This document shows, piece after piece, positions 1-12,169 of a stretch of 64,000 nt of DNA. Where the stretch lies: contig NW_026622986.1 in NCBI RefSeq assembly GCF_023065955.2, forward strand, positions 20,795,848 through 20,859,847, given 5' to 3'. A program made the position numbers and the translations under genes. This DNA comes from Ursus arctos (Eukaryota; Chordata; Mammalia; Carnivora; Ursidae). The stretch's first letter is position 1. Every line of letters begins with the position of its first letter. Below the pieces are notes generated by a model, which did not search any database, had not been told where the DNA came from, and worked only from the letters and a program-made list of their open reading frames with translations.

Positions 1-120
1 AATTATAAGACTTGATGAAAGAAATTGAAGGCAACACAAATAAAGAGAAAGATAGTCCATGCTCAAGGATTGGAGAATTAATATTATAAAAGTGTCCCTG
101 TTACAGAAAGCAATATACAG

Positions 121-318
121 GGGCACCTGGGTGGCACAGAGGTTAAGCGTCTGCCTTTGGCTCAGGGCGTGATCCCACCGTTATGGGATCGAGCCCCACA
201 CCAGGCTCCTCCACTATGAGCCTGCTTCTTCCTCTCCCACTCCCCCTGCTTGTGTTCTCTCTCTCACTGGCTGTCTCTATCTCTGTCAAATAAATAAATA
301 AAATCTTAAAAAAAAAAA
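121..318 (+). mobile_element. Carnivore tRNA-Lys SINE, young type, inside L1
   Basis: The head is 'gggcacctgggtggcacaga', the middle contains 'ctggctgtctct' and the tail is 'aaataaataaataaaatctt' plus A run. A perfect target duplication (agaaagcaatatacag) flanks it at 105-120 and 319-334. It is inserted into the L1 at 1-2206 and is therefore younger than that L1. Confidence 0.95.
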
Positions 319-1539
319 AGAAAGCAATATACAGATTCAATGTAATCCCTATCAGAATATCAGTGGCATTTTTCACAGAAATAGAACAAACCTAAAATTT
401 GTATGGAACCACAAAAGATCCCAAATAGCCAAAACGATCTTGAGAAAGAACAAAACCGAAGGTATCACACTCCCTGATTTCAAACTATATTACAAAGCCA
501 AAGTAATCAAAATAGCATGGTATTGGCATAAAAGCAGACCCAGATAAATGGAACAGAATAGAGAGCCCAGAAATAAACCCATACATATACGGTCAATTAA
601 TTTACAACCAAGAAGGTAAGAATATTCTGTGAGGAAAGGATAGTCTCTTCAGTAAATGGTGTTTGGAAAACTGAAAGCCACTTACAGAAGAATGAAACAG
701 AACTACTATCTTACACCATACACATAAATTAATTAAAAATAAAGACTTCAATATAAGTCCAGGAAACATAAAACTCTGAGAAGAAATAATAAGCAGTAAG
801 CTCCTTGACATTGCTCTTGGCAGTATTTTTTTGGATCTGACTCCAAAGGCAATGGCAACAAAAGCAAAAATAAGAGAACGGGACTGTAGCAAACTAAAAA
901 GCTTCTGCATAGCAAAGGAAAACAACAACAAAATGAAAAGGTAACTTCCTGAATAGAAGAAGAGATTTGCAAACCATATATTCATTATGGGTTCATATCT
1001 AAACTATATAAAGAATTCATACAGTTTAGTAACAAAAAAAAACCCAATCTGATTTAAAAATAGGCAGAGGATCTGAATAGACATTTTTCCAGAGAGTCCA
1101 TCCATATGGCCAAAAGACACATGAAAAGATGCTCAAAACCACCAGTCATCAGGGAAATGCAAATCAAAACCATGATGAGACATTACCTAACACCAGTCAA
1201 ACTGACTATTATCAAAAGGACAAGAAATAAGAAGTGTTGGCAGGAATGTGGAGAAAAGGGAACCCTCTTGTGCTGTCGGTAAGAGTATAAACTGGTGTAG
1301 CCACCATGGAAAACAGTATGGAGTTTCCTTAACAAATTAAAAATAGGATTACCATATAATACAGCAATTCCACTTCTGGGTATTTATCCAAAGAAAACAA
1401 ACACTAACTCAAAAAGACATATGCCCCCCACCGATGTTCATTGCAGCATTATCTACAATAGCCAAGATACAGAAACAATGGATGGACGAGGTGTCTCTTC
1501 AACAAATGAAGAAGATCAGGCATATATATGTTCCATTGT

Positions 1540-1540
<1 letters not shown>

Positions 1541-1581
<41 letters not shown>
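1541..1581. repeat. (CA)n microsatellite
   Basis: An uninterrupted CA run of about 20 units sits inside the L1 3' portion, at the place where L1s commonly carry a short alternating tract. Confidence 0.95.
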
Positions 1582-1583
<2 letters not shown>

Positions 1584-1847
1584 AGATATTATAAAGCCAT
1601 AAAAAAGTATAAAATCTTTCTATTTGCAAGGACATGGATCAACCTTGAGGGCATTATGCTAAGTGAAATAAATCAGACAGAGAGAGACAAATACCATTTG
1701 ATCTCACTTATATGTGAAATCGATAAAGCAAAACAAATGAACAAATAAAACTCTTAGATACAGAGAATAGATTTGTGGTTGCCAGAAGTAAAGGAGAGAG
1801 AGGGTGTTGGGGAGAGATGGGTGAGGGGATCAAGAGGTACAAACTTC

Positions 1848-2016
1848 AGGAGCACCTGAGTGGCTCAGTCAGTTAAGTGTCAGGTCACAATCTCAGGGTC
1901 TTGGGATCGAGCCCTGGGTCGGCTCCCCACTCAGCAGGGAGTCTGCTTGCCCCTTTCCCTCCCGCCATTTGTTCTTTCTCTCCCTCTCAAATAAATATAT
2001 GAAATCTTTTTTAAAA
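1848..2016 (+). mobile_element. Carnivore SINE inside L1
   Basis: The head is 'gcacctgagtggctcagtca' and the tail is 'aaataaatatatgaaatc'. A 16-base target duplication with one mismatch lies at 1832-1847 and 2017-2032. It is inserted into the L1 3'UTR. Confidence 0.92.
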
Positions 2017-2910
2017 AAGAGGTAAAAACTTCCAGTTATAAAATTAAAAAGTCATGGAGCTGTAATGCACAGCGTGGTGACCATAGTCAATATTGGTAAC
2101 TAGGTTTATTGTGGTGATCATTTTGCAATTGTGGAATCATTATGTTATACACCTGGAACTAATAAAATGTGTGTCAATTATACTTCAATAAAAAATAAAT
2201 AAAAGCAAACTTCGTCAGCCAACTTCCCTAGGTAGCTATAGCAATAAACATATAAGCTTCTCCTACTACTGTATCATGTGACATAAAGTCGAGAAAAATT
2301 TGCACTTTGGGTCTATGGCATCTTAACTCATCTGTTTTCCAGTGATTCCTCTGCAAACTTTATTACCTGCTATAAGTATCATGACTTGTATGCCATGATA
2401 TTATTCAGACATACCAGTCCTGCTTACTTTATTATTGTCTAGTCTGAACCCTCCAGAATGGACAGATAGAGAGTACAAGAAATTGTTTACAGGCTGCCAC
2501 AGGCTATTATCAGGGCCTATTAAATGGAGTGAAGTACACAGAGTAGAAAGAATTCCATTTGGCACAGGTGCTAGAAGTACTGGTGTTTTGGGGTCTTTGC
2601 AATCGCTTTCTGTGCCTACGCTACTAATTCCTGTCTATTTGTCAACTTTTTTCTTCTCCCCTCCCCCCAACTCCTATCAATTTTCAGGCAATAAGTGTCA
2701 GGAAGCAGTCCACCACCATCCATTTCCTCTTGTTTTGCTGGGTGGAAATGAACAGCTGTAGCTAGTCAGCAGGCTGGGCGGGGGGGTGGACGGGAGGGGG
2801 AAGCAAAAAATGATCATCACTTAACCAGCAGGTACCCCCCCAGTTAGCATTCCATTCCTCCTCACCTGCCTCCTCTTCGGGAGAAGGGTTCCCAGTTCAT
2901 TTTCCCTGGT

Positions 2911-2959
2911 TGTTTTTTTGTTTTGTTTTGTTGTTTTGTTTGTTTGTTTGTTTGTTTTG
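2911..2959. repeat. (TTTG)n low-complexity tract
   Basis: Runs of TTTG and TTTTG, about 49 bases, in unique intron sequence. Confidence 0.85.
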
Positions 2960-3378
2960 ATAGAACCAATTTTTGAAAACTTCACAATATTTTGTTTGGT
3001 ACCTTTTCAATATAATATTTAAATTACATACCTAAAATTGAGGCATACCTTTCTTTAAAGGTTTGAGGCCAACACCTAACCACCCCAATAAAAATATCCT
3101 GTTTTTTTCACTGCTCAACACCAGAGCAGCACTAGCTAAGTTAATAAAGAAAATAAAATCCAGAGTATGAGATGGTTCGTTTAGAGATGTTTCTGGTGAG
3201 AGAAAATATGGCATTTAAAAAAGAAAATACATACATGCCAGTGCTTCCAAGAAATGAAATATTATTGACAAACTTCAGGTAGACTGCTCTGAATGCAGAT
3301 TATATTGAGAAAAGTAATATTTTTTAAAATGTCAATTGACTACAAATTATCTCTTTGAAAAAAATTCTTTAAATTTCA

Positions 3379-3580
3379 GGGTGTCTGGCTGGGTCAGTTG
3401 GTTCAGTGTTTGACTCTTGTTTTCAGCTCAGGTCATGATCTCATGGTCCTGGGATCAAGCCCCGAGTCGGGCTCCATGCTCAGCGCAGAATCTGTTTGGG
3501 ATTCTCTCTCTCCCTCTGCCCCTCCCCCACTCGTGCTCTCTCTCCATCTCTCTCTAAAATAAATAAATAAAATCTTTAAG
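3379..3580 (+). mobile_element. Carnivore SINE, older copy
   Basis: A diverged head ('gtgtctggctgggtcagttg') is followed by the CT-rich middle and 'aaataaataaataaaatctt'. The flanks 3362-3375 and 3581-3594 (aaattctttaaatt / aaactctttaaatt) are a target duplication with one mismatch. It sits 173 bases downstream of the exon 7 donor. Confidence 0.92.
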
Positions 3581-3753
3581 AAACTCTTTAAATTGCTAAA
3601 CAATTTTTACTTTTTATGCATGATTAATATTTACTGTATGTATTAAATAATCTCATTATTAATTTTAAATTATTAAATTAAATTTAACATTTATGATTAA
3701 ATGGGTGGAGAGTGAGGGAGAGGTAAGCATATGACTGCTGTAAGGTTTCTCAC

Positions 3754-3939
3754 CATATCCCAGTTGGGAGATGATAAAGTCAAATTCCTCGATGCTGTGG
3801 ATACTGGCTAGATCACCACCTTCCTTCCGACATGCAGTCAAGGCATCTCTTTGGATTTTCTTCTCCTCTCTGTGAATCTTGTAGCAGTGACCTGCGTACG
3901 GCCACCACTGACTTGGACAGTTAGTAGGCACATCGCTTT
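3754..3939 (-). CDS. MRC1: MRC1 exon 7: first half of C-type lectin-like domain 2
   Basis: This 186-base exon encodes 62 residues beginning ESDVPTNCPSQWWPYAGHCY, continuing KIHREEKKIQRDALTACRKE and ending with GGDLASIHSIEE and FIISQLGY. The paired cysteines (NCPSQWW, GHCY) and the ACRKEGGDLASI segment are the N-terminal hallmarks of a CTLD. The acceptor is TCTCTAG before 3939 and the donor is ATATG|GTGAGA after 3754; phase 1. This is the last MRC1 exon visible. The remaining exons (rest of CTLD2, CTLD3-8, transmembrane segment and tail) must lie beyond position 1, because the left 3.7 kb shows only an L1, SINEs and unique intron. Confidence 0.97.
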
Positions 3940-4224
3940 CTAGAGAAAAAAAGAGGTTGGAAAACATTTAAAAGGGAAGATTTTTTTTAAAAAATGATAA
4001 CAAAATTTTCTATCATTCGGTATACAAAACAATTCATAGTTATAAGCATTTCAAGGTAATATTTATTTTTCCTTTTTGGCTTGCATAGTCACAAAAGATA
4101 AACCAGGTGGGGGCAGAAGGGCCACCAAAGAGCCACAGAAACCACAGGAGCGTGAGCTGGCCACCTGTGGCTCTGGATTGACCCACTACCTCCGGTTTGC
4201 TCCCGCAAGATGGCGTACGATACT

Positions 4225-4325
4225 GCGGTGACCACAGGGATTTAGAGTCAGAAGTCTTTCAGGCAAAACCTGAATTTGCCACAAGTTGTGTGATCTTGGG
4301 CAAGTCACATCACATAAACCAAAAT
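4225..4325 (+). mobile_element. MIR fossil
   Basis: The order 'gatttagagtcagaag', 'cctgaatttgccac' and 'tgtgtgatcttgggcaagtc' matches the central part of the MIR consensus. It is heavily diverged, as expected for an ancient mammalian SINE. Confidence 0.75.
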
Positions 4326-5272
4326 ATCCATATATAAAAAAACATTTCAATAATATTGATAACAATACTAATTGGAAGTTATCCATCCTCACTCCGTTCT
4401 TCTGAACTAGAAAACATTTAAGATAATGTTACTTTAAATTATAAATACACAATTATTATGTAAGTCAATGAGTAATAGTGGCCAACATCCTAATTATTGC
4501 TACTAAGGGTTATGGTCAAATTTCATAAATCTTGATTTCGTATTGCAAAAATGAACTGTAATAGTCACGAGCTGGGGAAAGGGAAGGGAAAGATGTTGGA
4601 AGGCAGAAACTCAGGTTATTCATCCTTGGATGCCCTAGGACTGGCACGCGGCCCGGCACGTGGCAGGTGTAATGAATGTTGGTCGAGAAAATATATTTGA
4701 TATGCCGCAGCTTATCATTGCCATTTACAGATACTCTTTCAAACTGCAATTTAGCAGTGTACCTTGCTTAAAGACGGATTGTATTACCAAATGAATGTTA
4801 ATTTATACATTTGTTGGGTAGTGAATGTTCTCAAATGTGCTGCCTTAGCAAATGGTCAATACATTAAATGCTTGTTACTCCTTTAATGAATCCTTTAAAG
4901 CCCTTTCTCCTTACGCACCAGGACTGTCTGCCCACATCTTTGAGTCCAGGATTTGGTTTACAGTAGTCATGTAAGTAAACAGTCACCCATGATGACCAAA
5001 CACTGTATTATTGTCACAGAAAAAAATGCACATACTTAAAAAATTCTAGCCCCTCAATACAACTTAGATATTCAACAAGTTAGTATAGCTCTAGGGCCCT
5101 CTGGTGGGATGTTTTGATTTTGCTACCTAGGAAGCTGAAAATAATGTCAGCAAATGCTGAGGCCTTCAAAAACTGAACAGGTGACCTTTAAAAATATCTT
5201 AAAATGTGAAGTCCGCCAATGAAAAGGAGTTCCATGGGGCAGCCAGAAAAGGTCACCTGCTCCTCAAGAGCG

Positions 5273-5603
5273 ACACTGTCTAACAGAGATACAGTGTAAG
5301 CCACGAATGAGAGTTGCATATAGAGTTTTTAATTTGCTAGTAGCCATGACAAATAAAGGTAAAAAGAAACAGGTAAATTTAATTTAAATAATTTGCTTTA
5401 TTTAACCCAGTATATCCCAAATAGTATCATTTCAACATGTAATCAATAAAAAAGAAACCATGAGATATTTTCCTTTTGTGCATGGGAAGTCTTGGAAATG
5501 CCGCATGCATTTTACACACTTAGAGCACATCTCAGGTCAAACTAGCACCACTTCCTGCTCTCAATGGCCACTGTGGTTACATGGCTACTGAACTGGACAG
5601 TGT
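5273..5603. mobile_element. hAT-like non-autonomous DNA transposon fossil
   Basis: A 330-base element starts 'cactgtctaacagag' and ends 'tggacagtg', giving short terminal inverted repeats (5274-5280 and 5597-5603). The interior ('gccacgaatgagag', 'atttcaacatgtaatc', 'agcacatctcag') matches a common eutherian DNA-transposon fossil whose exact family name I cannot assign without a search. Confidence 0.65.
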
Positions 5604-5904
5604 GGGTCTAGAGACCCAGGAATTACGACGAACGAGGTAACATTGCAGGGTACAAGGTAGAACTCTTGCCCCAGGGGGTCACCAATCATGTGTGCTGCAT
5701 AATTTTAACTCTCATAGGCTTTTCCAATTTCTAGTTTATTTGAGTTTATAGATAAGACAGAATGATTCATCCAGGAAATACAGAGAAATTCAAAACCCCA
5801 TGTCAAATGAAGGTTAGCAAGTGAAACAATGTGAGGCATAGTAGAGAAATTAGACTAATTTATGGACTGCTTGACAGTTTGAACAAATTTTCACAGGAAA
5901 CACA

Positions 5905-5970
5905 GGTATTAATATTTCCCTTTACAGATGAGGAATCCAAAACTGGGGGTTAAGTAACAAGGCCAAGTTC
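5905..5970 (-). mobile_element. MIR fossil fragment
   Basis: 'tttacagatgaggaatccaa' followed by 'ggttaagtaacaaggccaag' is the reverse complement of the MIR core. It is short and diverged. Confidence 0.6.
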
Positions 5971-6214
5971 CAGAATTCTGCTTCCTATACCAGGGAAGCA
6001 ACAAAACAACCATTCTCCTCTTCCCCTAAGTGGTAATTCCAAATCTTCTGAAGGAGAATTGTATGAGCTTTTCCAAGGAGAAAGAATTATACTACTTCTC
6101 CTATGGGAGGAATAGAAGAGATGAAGTGCAAAATGATTGAAATCTCCTGGACACATGCTTGCAGTCATAATGGTGCCTCTGTAAATATCATCGAACCCAA
6201 GAACCAGGACACTC

Positions 6215-6745
6215 ATCTGTACCCACTGGAGATCTTGACCGTATCTGTCTCTATTAAAATTGCAAATACACCTACTCCTTGTTCTGGCAACTCCACTCCT
6301 AGGAATAATCATGTGCATGAAATGACACGTGTATAAAGTTATTCACAGTAGGATTGTTTGTAATACTAAAAAATCAGAAGTAAATTGAAGGTCCATTAAG
6401 AGGTGACTGGTCAAAAAGTATATACATGGTCTCTCACTGTAATGGCTATTGTGCAGCCATAAAAACAAACCAAGAGGCTATTTATGTACCCTAGAAAGAT
6501 GTCCAAAATTTTTTATCTGGAAAAAGTGAAGAATATATGCATTGTATGCTGCCATTTGTAGAAGACAGACAGAAATGATCATAAACATATCTGTTTATGT
6601 ATTTATAGAATAGCCAGATAAGGATAAACACCTAGAAACAGTTATTTATCAGGGAGTACAACTGGGTATTAGAGGTTAAGAGGCAGAAGGAAAATACTAT
6701 TTTTTTCCTATCATTTTGTACCTTTTAATTTTCCAGCCATGTCAA
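6215..6745 (+). mobile_element. Ancient L1M-type 3' end
   Basis: The order 'caactccactcctaggaat', 'aaattgaaggtccattaaga', 'tattgtgcagccataaaaa' and 'ttttgtaccttttaatttt' is that of an old L1M 3' terminus. It is highly diverged, with no open frame. Confidence 0.75.
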
Positions 6746-7239
6746 TCATATTTTAACATCAATTTTATTGACTTCAAAAGTCAAGGAGAAAAGTCAAGAA
6801 TGCCACACTGTCAGATTTCTCAAGCAGAACACATACATACATACATATTCCCTTTAGAGCGTTACGTATCTCCAAAAACAGCTGATAGTGAAAAAAGTGA
6901 AGGTCGTTTGCTTTTTGTCAACTTGAAAAAAGGGTACATTCTTGTGTTAGTAACTTAACTCTTTTATAAAATTATAAGAGAGAGCATAATTGAATTCTTT
7001 CCCCAGAGTCTAACCTACATATAAAATTCACTTAGTACTTTTTGGATGTTTTATCCCATTTCTGTGTAGACTTCCATTGACGATGCTAAACTTACGGCAC
7101 TAGAGCCCAGATGGATCCTTAAATAGCAAGAATATAATAAAAACATCCTCTGCAGATATTTATTTCCTAGCTTGGATTCCAGTTTTGTCACATGTGCAAG
7201 TTTTATATATCCTCTGAATATCCTCCTCCTCATCAAGAA

Positions 7240-7365
7240 TGTGTGAATAATAATGCCTTACTCATAGGGCTGCTATGAGGATAGAATTCTTATTTATGTG
7301 CTTTCAAAGGCTTTGTACATGCCTGAACACCACGGCACACTCAGGAAATGTTAGTGACCATTACT
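7240..7365 (+). mobile_element. MIR fossil
   Basis: 'aataatgccttactcatagg' followed by 'gctgctatgaggat' and a diverged 3' part matches the second half of MIR. It lies 148 bases downstream of the exon 6 donor. Confidence 0.65.
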
Positions 7366-7512
7366 AGTAACCAACAAAAAGAAATCCCATAGGAATAAGC
7401 TTCCTCCATAAATTATCAACAAAACCTGTCATTTCACACAGTTATGCGAGGCTATAATTTTCTTCTTTCAATTATAATATCTTCTACACTTCAGATCAAA
7501 TAGGTCACTTAC

Positions 7513-7659
7513 CAGAGGGAATCACAAAAGGATTCAAAGTTGTGTTGCCCTTTTTACAAATATAGCCTAGTCTCTGAACACATTCCAGATTTTCCCATTT
7601 AGCATTTTTCCCAGGATTTAGTGACACACAGCTTTTTCCAGGTTCTGTTGACGGACTTC
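7513..7659 (-). CDS. MRC1: MRC1 exon 6: end of C-type lectin-like domain 1 and linker
   Basis: This 147-base exon encodes 49 residues, GSPSTEPGKSCVSLNPGKN followed by KWENLECVQRLGYICKKGN and TTLNPFVIPS. The three cysteines (SCVSL, LECV, YICK) are the closing cysteines of CTLD1. GNTT is an N-glycosylation motif in the linker to CTLD2. The acceptor is CCCAAAG before 7659 and the donor is G|GTAAGT after 7513, with the last G starting the Glu codon completed in exon 7. The frame is open and phase 1 at both ends. Confidence 0.97.
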
Positions 7660-10600
7660 CTTTGGGGAAAAAGAAAAATCAAAGTGGGATTATTATAGGT
7701 ATTACAAGCAGATGGCCCCCACAACCTCAGGGCTTCATCCTTGGGATTTAATGGATCTCATTCTGTCTCTGGCTTCATATTTACGAATAAATCTTTACTG
7801 ACTGCAGAGCAAAAGTTACATTGAGTATCTATTTCTTTTCTTGTCCTTAGATCATTCCAATGTCTAAAATGTTGATTATACAAGTTTACTTCTTTGAAAT
7901 AACTTTTTTCACAATATCAATAATAAAGCTAGACCTTATCATCTTGAACAGTCTTCACACTGGGTTTTGTTATGTATAACAAAATGCACAACACATGGTG
8001 TTCCAAAACACCATATTAAACATTGTAAATACCTACCAAAAAGCTAAGTAAGGCTAACTGTGAGGAGCAAACTAGTGAATTTCTGAACACAAGGAAATTT
8101 TCTCCAACTAGAGAGAGGAAACGGAAGAGGAAGACAGGAAAGAGGAGAAAGACAAGGGAAGGGGAGCTTGAGAAGCAACATGACATGGGAAACGCTGATA
8201 AAGTACACCCCAAACTCAGACTCTTCCTCAAGATTTTCGACCCAGTGTACTGAAGATTTTTAACCGCTAACCCTTCATCCCGTATCTTACTGAAAATTGA
8301 TTTAAAAAAAAAAAAACAGATAAAGTCAACTCTAGGAATACAAAATGCAATGGATACATGCAGTGATGCCCGCATCTCTCATGCTTTTTTGTTAGTTAAC
8401 ACAGGATTTTAAAACCAGTGTTCTGAAAACTAGCTCCATCTCTCCCCTGAAGATAGGGTGGTGAGCCACATTTTGTTAACAACTCTGCTCTGTGACCTCT
8501 GACATGTATATAACCTGGAGCTCACTTTGCCTTCCTGCTAGATGGGAACCACGTCACCTGCTCCATCAAGCTTTTGTCAACATTTTTTGAAAGTTGTGGA
8601 AGAATACACAAAGAAAAACATTGTCAGTGGTAAGGACTTTAATATATCAGTTAGTTGTCTTTAAATGGCTACAGTAGTTATGTATTTGAATTCATACTTC
8701 TACAGCATTTGTGTAAATTATCCTGACCTCCAATGTGAATGTATTTGAATAGATGCTTTACTTGGTAAGTACTCAATTGAATACTTAATCAAATATTTCA
8801 TGCAATAACAGCTTCTAATATTCCACAAGTTTTCTGATTTTAGTTTGAAGAAACTCTCATATTATTTCAGAAGGTGATTTAACTTTACACCTCTTACTTC
8901 TCAGGAATAACTTTTCTTTTCCTTTCTCATCAATATTCCAATTTCATACCTCACTTTCACTGAAGTTAACCCACCAATTTTCTCACTGAAGTCTTGGAAT
9001 GCAAGTGGTTCATATTACAATAATTACTCCAAAATTGCAGAATAAATAAAGTGACTTGCCAAACGTGTGATAATTAAGCAGCAAAGAATAAACTCTAGTT
9101 CCTTTAAAAAATGATCATTATTATCTAATGATCTGAATGAGCCCAACTGGCATTCTCCAATTCAATTGGACTGAGTGAGTAGGCAGACAAATTAAATCCT
9201 CACCCATGAGAAGGACATCTTATATTCCCTTGAAGTAATGTTTAGCTCCCATATTATAGAGGAAAGCAGAGCTGACTCTAGTGACAGCCCTGTAACTATG
9301 CATTGAAGGAATGCATTGGAAGTGGAATTTCATAGTAAAAGCATGTCAATTTAAACCAAAATGTATCCTCTAAAATTTCCCTTTTGTGTTTTAGCATCTA
9401 CTCTGAACATTCTTTCCCTTTCTTTCTTTTTCTCTTCTTCCTTCCTTCCTTCCTTCCTTCCTTCCTTGCTTCCTTCCTCCCTCCCTTCCTTCCTTCCTTT
9501 CTTTTCGAAGTTTTCATTTTCTTTAAATACCATAAATCAGTAACATAGAAGAGAGTTTAATTTCCTAAGCCAAGTGCAAAGCCATTCAGTGGCTTTTAAG
9601 AAAGAAGTCTGAGTATATGAAAAAACACTACATCCGTATTTTCTCACAGCAGAACTAGTAAATGAAAATGTGACCCATCCTTTTCCACACCCGTGCAGAC
9701 ATTAGTAGTCATTAATTATTGTATTCTTTGCTAATAAGCCAACGTTAGTACAGGGTGTGGTTGGAAGTGGGGGTGGGGAGTTCTGAATCACACTCAGTAG
9801 AATGCCTCAAGCAGCTACTAAGTGTTGGCATTTGTGAATAAGGTAAAAGTTTTTTTGTCATTATTGGTCCTTTTGTTTTCTCTGAATAACTGCTGTATAT
9901 GTAAAACACATTTATTATTTAGTCTCCTTTATGTTCTGTTACCTGTATGTTATAAAAATGTAGACATAATTAGTTCAGAATATTTTCTGTCTTCCAAAAA
10001 ATTAGAAAGCTGTTGAAGGCTTAATCATCAACCAATTGTTTTTTTTTTACAATTAAACTACAAATTGCCGACAAAAGTACTAATGAATTACTATGCTAGC
10101 GTGGATTATCATCTGTGTCTGAAATATTATTTTAATCCAACTACATTAGATTAACAACAGGAGAAAATCATGTTAAGATCATTATAACAATGACAGAAAT
10201 ATTACAAATATCTCAGGGCTCAAGATAATGAGAAATCGTCCAGCCCCAAATAATTCATATTCACTTAAGTTCATAGTATGTGTGTGTGTAAATATAAATA
10301 AACACATATAAAATCTTTGACTATACTATATAGCATTTTATAGTATATATATCTCATAAGTGTACATTTTATATATAAGCACATTATAAAATTCGATAAT
10401 TTGATTTTGAATATAATAGCTAGCAAATCAAAGATACTCAGAGAATATATACTTTAATGGAGTTCTGTATTGATTTGTGTGATAATCCTGCCAGATGAAT
10501 CCCTAACGCACGAAGCAGGTATAACCATATGGTTTTAGTATATGCAAATCCAGTTGGCAGATTTCAAAGCAACGTGAGAAATGGACTACATTTGGTAGTC

Positions 10601-10705
10601 TCCCAACTCTTTTCTTTGAGCTCTCCATGTGAGATGATGAAGATCTCCATGGTATCCAGATAAATTAAATCTAGATGAATTATCCATAGACAAGCTGGAC
10701 CCTAC
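7660..10705 (-). other. MRC1: MRC1 intron 5
   Basis: This 3.05 kb intron is mostly unique AT-rich sequence with no clear interspersed repeat. The only marked structure is the TTCC-rich pyrimidine tract at 9413-9506 and an AT-rich patch around 10270-10400. Confidence 0.85.
9413..9506. repeat. (TTCC)n pyrimidine tract
   Basis: About 90 bases of TTCC, TTTC and CTCC units, all pyrimidine on the plus strand apart from one G. The sense (minus) strand of MRC1 is therefore purine. Confidence 0.95.
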
Positions 10706-10819
10706 CTGGTAACCAGTTCAAATATCGGAATGGACTGCCACCACTCCACTGCCATCCACTGTTGAAACTGAGGCTGTTAAGTCCAATCCAGAGTCCTGAG
10801 GTCAAGGAACTGGTTAATC
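10706..10819 (-). CDS. MRC1: MRC1 exon 5: middle of C-type lectin-like domain 1
   Basis: This 114-base exon encodes 38 residues of CTLD1, reading GLTSSLTSGLWIGLNSLSF followed by WQWSGGSPFRYLNWLPG. WIGLN and the W.WS..SP...NW pattern are core CTLD motifs: the first is the hydrophobic core and the second is the long-loop region. The acceptor is CCATAG before 10819 and the donor is CAG|GTAGGG after 10706; both are phase 1. The human protein has WSDRSP where this sequence has WSGGSP, a small loop difference. The exon is separated from exon 4 by an 8.4 kb intron and from exon 6 by a 3.0 kb intron. Confidence 0.96.
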
Positions 10820-11198
10820 CTATGGAACGGAAGCAAAAACAAAAAACAAGACTGATGTTTGGAAAAGACAATGGAATCGAATTCAGAATTAAGTGCTCAG
10901 ATCAAAATGTATTTGAGGGAAGTACTAAAAAAAACATGCAAACATTTCTCCTTGGATTCTCTGGAGGTAAGTACAACTACTACCACCATTGGCAGATAAA
11001 GAAACGAGGTGAGAGACTAAGTAAGATTCTTAATAAGATCTAGTAAGAGTCTTGCTAAGCTTCTAACCCAGATACGACCAGGCTTCAACCCCAACGTCTT
11101 GAATACTCCTATCGGTGGTAAGAGTGTGCTTTTAATTTGGATAAGACTCTCTCATCAAATAATAACATTTTTACTTCATTGTAGAGTACAAATAAGAT

Positions 11199-11391
11199 TT
11201 TTAAAGATTTTATTTATTTATTTATTTATTTATTTATTTGAGAAAGAGAGAGAGCATGAGTGAGAAGGAGGAGAGGGAGAGGGACAAGAATACTCCATGC
11301 TGAGCACAGAACCTGATCTCACAACCCTGAGATCATGACCTGAGCTGAAATCGAGTCAGACGCTTAACCGACTGAGCCACCCAGATGCACC
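11199..11391 (-). mobile_element. Carnivore SINE
   Basis: The reverse complement carries the SINE head ('ctgagccacccagatgcac' on plus) and a TTTA tail expansion. A perfect 17-base target duplication (tagagtacaaataagat) lies at 11182-11198 and 11392-11408. Confidence 0.95.
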
Positions 11392-11825
11392 TAGAGTACA
11401 AATAAGATGTATCATGAATGAAATACAAAGTTTTCTATCATAAAAACGTTAAATAAACATTTCCATCTATCATTCTCATAAATTATTACCTAACCTTACA
11501 TTCCAGAACTTATTCTGAGAATTTTATTTCATGACATTTTAAAAAATCAATTTTTCTTTTCATTAATATTTTGCTTTTAAAGTCTAAGCAGATTTTTTTG
11601 GCTAACATGAACAACACTTTGTTTAGGCACTTCATAAATCATAATTACAATGTTTCAAACTCTGTGCGGTGGGAGGGATTAGGCGGGGCTGATGTAGAAT
11701 AAAAAAACAAGTCACATGGACCTCAGCCCTCTGGTGTCAAACATTCTCATTTGTTACCTACCTATACTTTAAAAAAAACACAGATTCTCCGTTCTCTCTA
11801 CATTGTTTTCAGTTGATTAAAAAGA

Positions 11826-12096
11826 GAACCACAGGGGAAGGGAGGGAAAACTGAATGGGAAGAAATCATAGAGGGAGACAAACCATGAGAGACTCTGGGC
11901 TCTGGGAACCAAACTGAGGGTTACAGAAGGGAGGGGGTGGGAGGATGGGATAACCAGGTGATGGGCATTAAGGAGGGCACGTGTGGTGATGAGCACTGGG
12001 TGTTATACACAAATAATGAATTGTTGAACACTACATCAAAAACTAATGATGTACTTACTATATGCTAGGTAATTGAACATAATTATAAAAAAAAGA
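11826..12096 (+). mobile_element. Carnivore L1 3' end, 5'-truncated
   Basis: 'accatgagagactctgggct', 'gagcactgggtgttatacac' and 'taatgatgtacttactatat' are signatures of the carnivore L1 3'UTR. It ends in an A-rich tail. It shares these blocks with 14305-14676. Confidence 0.85.
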
Positions 12097-12169
12097 GGTC
12101 ATAAAAAACAAAACTATCCCTTGTCTTTAATAAAATACCAAACTTAAGTTGGTATTCTTGTCAATAATG

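Larger units (their letters stand above)
1..2206 (+). mobile_element. L1 3' portion (ORF2 end and 3'UTR), degenerate
   Basis: The sequence follows the last part of L1 ORF2 and its 3' tail. It includes 'gtgttggcaggaatgtgg', 'ttcattgcagcattat' and 'atgctaagtgaaataa', and it ends with 'aaaaaataaataaaag' near 2206. It is cut by two SINEs (121-318, 1848-2016) and contains a CA microsatellite. All reading frames are broken. The element starts beyond the left edge. Confidence 0.9.
1..3753 (-). other. MRC1: MRC1 intron 7 (partial)
   Basis: This is intron downstream of exon 7. An L1 3' portion fills 1-2206, two SINEs sit inside it and one SINE is at 3379-3580. Between 2207 and 3378 I see unique sequence, with a TTTG-rich low-complexity stretch at 2911-2959 and a G-rich patch near 2775-2800. 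No exon could be recognised. Confidence 0.85.
3940..7512 (-). other. MRC1: MRC1 intron 6
   Basis: This 3.57 kb intron has no coding sequence that I can support. It contains MIR fragments, a hAT-like fossil (5273-5603) and a fragment of an old L1 (about 6215-6745). The rest is unique. Confidence 0.85.

Noticed and set aside
602..985. Open frame of 127 codons on the minus strand
   Set aside because: It is antisense to L1 ORF2 remnant.
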